Shown one piece after another: positions 63,556-64,000 of a DNA stretch of 64,000 bases (the stretch's first letter is position 1; each line of letters opens with the position of its first letter). The position numbers and the translations under genes were made by a program. This stretch comes from Methyloterricola oryzae (GTDB lineage: Bacteria; Pseudomonadota; Gammaproteobacteria; Methylococcales; Methylococcaceae). The stretch is from the NCBI RefSeq assembly GCF_000934725.1, contig NZ_JYNS01000003.1, forward strand, positions 1 through 64,000. Direction: 5' to 3'. The notes under the pieces were generated by a model, which was not told the origin of the DNA, ran no database searches, and saw nothing but the letters and a program-made list of their open reading frames with translations.

Positions 63556-64000
63556 ATGAAAACCAAACCTCTTGTCAGACTGACCGGACTGCTGTTTCTG
63601 CTGAGCCTGTGCCTTTTGTCACTTGGCGTCCACGCGGCCGGCGAAACGGAAGTCTATGAATACTTCTACGATGCCAACGGCAACCTGACACGGACCCTCG
63701 ACCCGCTATTGAACGAGACTGTCCAACGCTTTGACGCTCTGGACCGCCCGTTTGAAGCCATCGATGCACTGGGTGCCCAAACCCGATTCGTCCACGACAG
63801 CCTCGACCACCTCATCCGAGTCACGGACCCCGTCGGTGCCGCAACAGAATTCGGATTCGACGGCCTGGACAATCCGACGCAGGTAGACAGTGCAGACACC
63901 GGCAGCGTGACCCGGGAATTCGATGCGGCCGGCAATCTGGTTGCGGCCACCGACGCCCGCGGCGTAACCCTGCACTACCGTTACGACGCCCTGAACCGCC
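63556..64000 (+). CDS. Second secreted RHS/YD-repeat protein, runs off window
   Basis: An ATG at 63556 behind GGGAGTGG opens a frame that stays open to the window end. It has a signal peptide (LLFLLSLCLLSLGVHA, cleavage after HAAG) and then YD repeats directly (YFYDANGNLTRTLDPLLNET, FDALDRPFEAIDALGA, FDGLDNPTQVDS, YDALNR). It lacks the DUF6531-like entry of the previous gene. The C-terminal part, where a toxin or core would be, lies beyond the window. Confidence 0.85.
   Translation, partial: MKTKPLVRLTGLLFLLSLCLLSLGVHAAGETEVYEYFYDANGNLTRTLDPLLNETVQRFDALDRPFEAIDALGAQTRFVHDSLDHLIRVTDPVGAATEFGFDGLDNPTQVDSADTGSVTREFDAAGNLVAATDARGVTLHYRYDALNR

Overview
The window looks like chromosomal DNA from a GC-rich gammaproteobacterium. 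The best taxonomic clues are the linked order AlgZ-AlgR-HemC-HemD/X-HemY, a KgtP-type permease, a MauG/CcpA-type di-haem peroxidase, an adenine deaminase close to the Pseudomonas type, and a VPLPA-CTERM exported protein. Nothing fixes the genus. There are no rRNA genes, recognisable tRNA genes or CRISPR arrays, and almost no phage or plasmid signal apart from the start of an IS66-type gene at the left edge.

Layout. 1-247: edge of an IS66-like element. 329-6178: a membrane protein, an exported protein translationally coupled to a KgtP-like symporter, and an ABC ATPase/permease pair. 6219-11630: a FemAB/GNAT-like acyltransferase fused to proline dehydrogenase, the di-haem peroxidase, an isoaspartyl methyltransferase and a zinc alcohol dehydrogenase. 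11970-23084: a ten-gene chemosensory operon on the minus strand (receiver, STAS, CheA, a long MCP, CheW, CheR, CheD, CheB and two soluble MCP-like proteins). It has no CheZ, but one soluble protein ends with a CheZ-like DxxxQ motif and an acidic, aromatic tail. 23334-23505: a candidate structured RNA ending in a good intrinsic terminator. 23620-28313: small metabolic and hypothetical genes, including an adenine deaminase, a J-domain protein, a degenerate HepT-like protein and a dienelactone-hydrolase homologue whose nucleophile position is Asp.

28961-45896 is the most unusual part: six co-directional genes with 0-16 bp gaps or 4-bp overlaps, about 17 kb, coding for very large proteins without visible signal peptides. 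They are a PhoD-like metallophosphoesterase (1054 aa), a DUF6603-like beta-rich protein (1157 aa), an unknown 865-aa protein, a 271-aa coiled-coil protein, a 1710-aa protein with coiled coils and a C-terminal beta-sandwich, lectin-like module, and a 571-aa protein. The packing suggests one large assembly or pathway of unknown function.

46215-50127 is a surface-polysaccharide patch (two GT4 glycosyltransferases and a Wzy/WaaL-type membrane protein), visibly AT-richer at the last gene. 50475-56612 holds the haem genes hemC, hemD-hemX fusion and hemY behind an AlgZ/AlgR-type two-component system. 56742-58677 has an SlyD-type FKBP and RimO. 59191-64000 has a GT2 glycosyltransferase, a VPLPA-CTERM protein and two consecutive secreted RHS/YD-repeat genes, the second running off the window.
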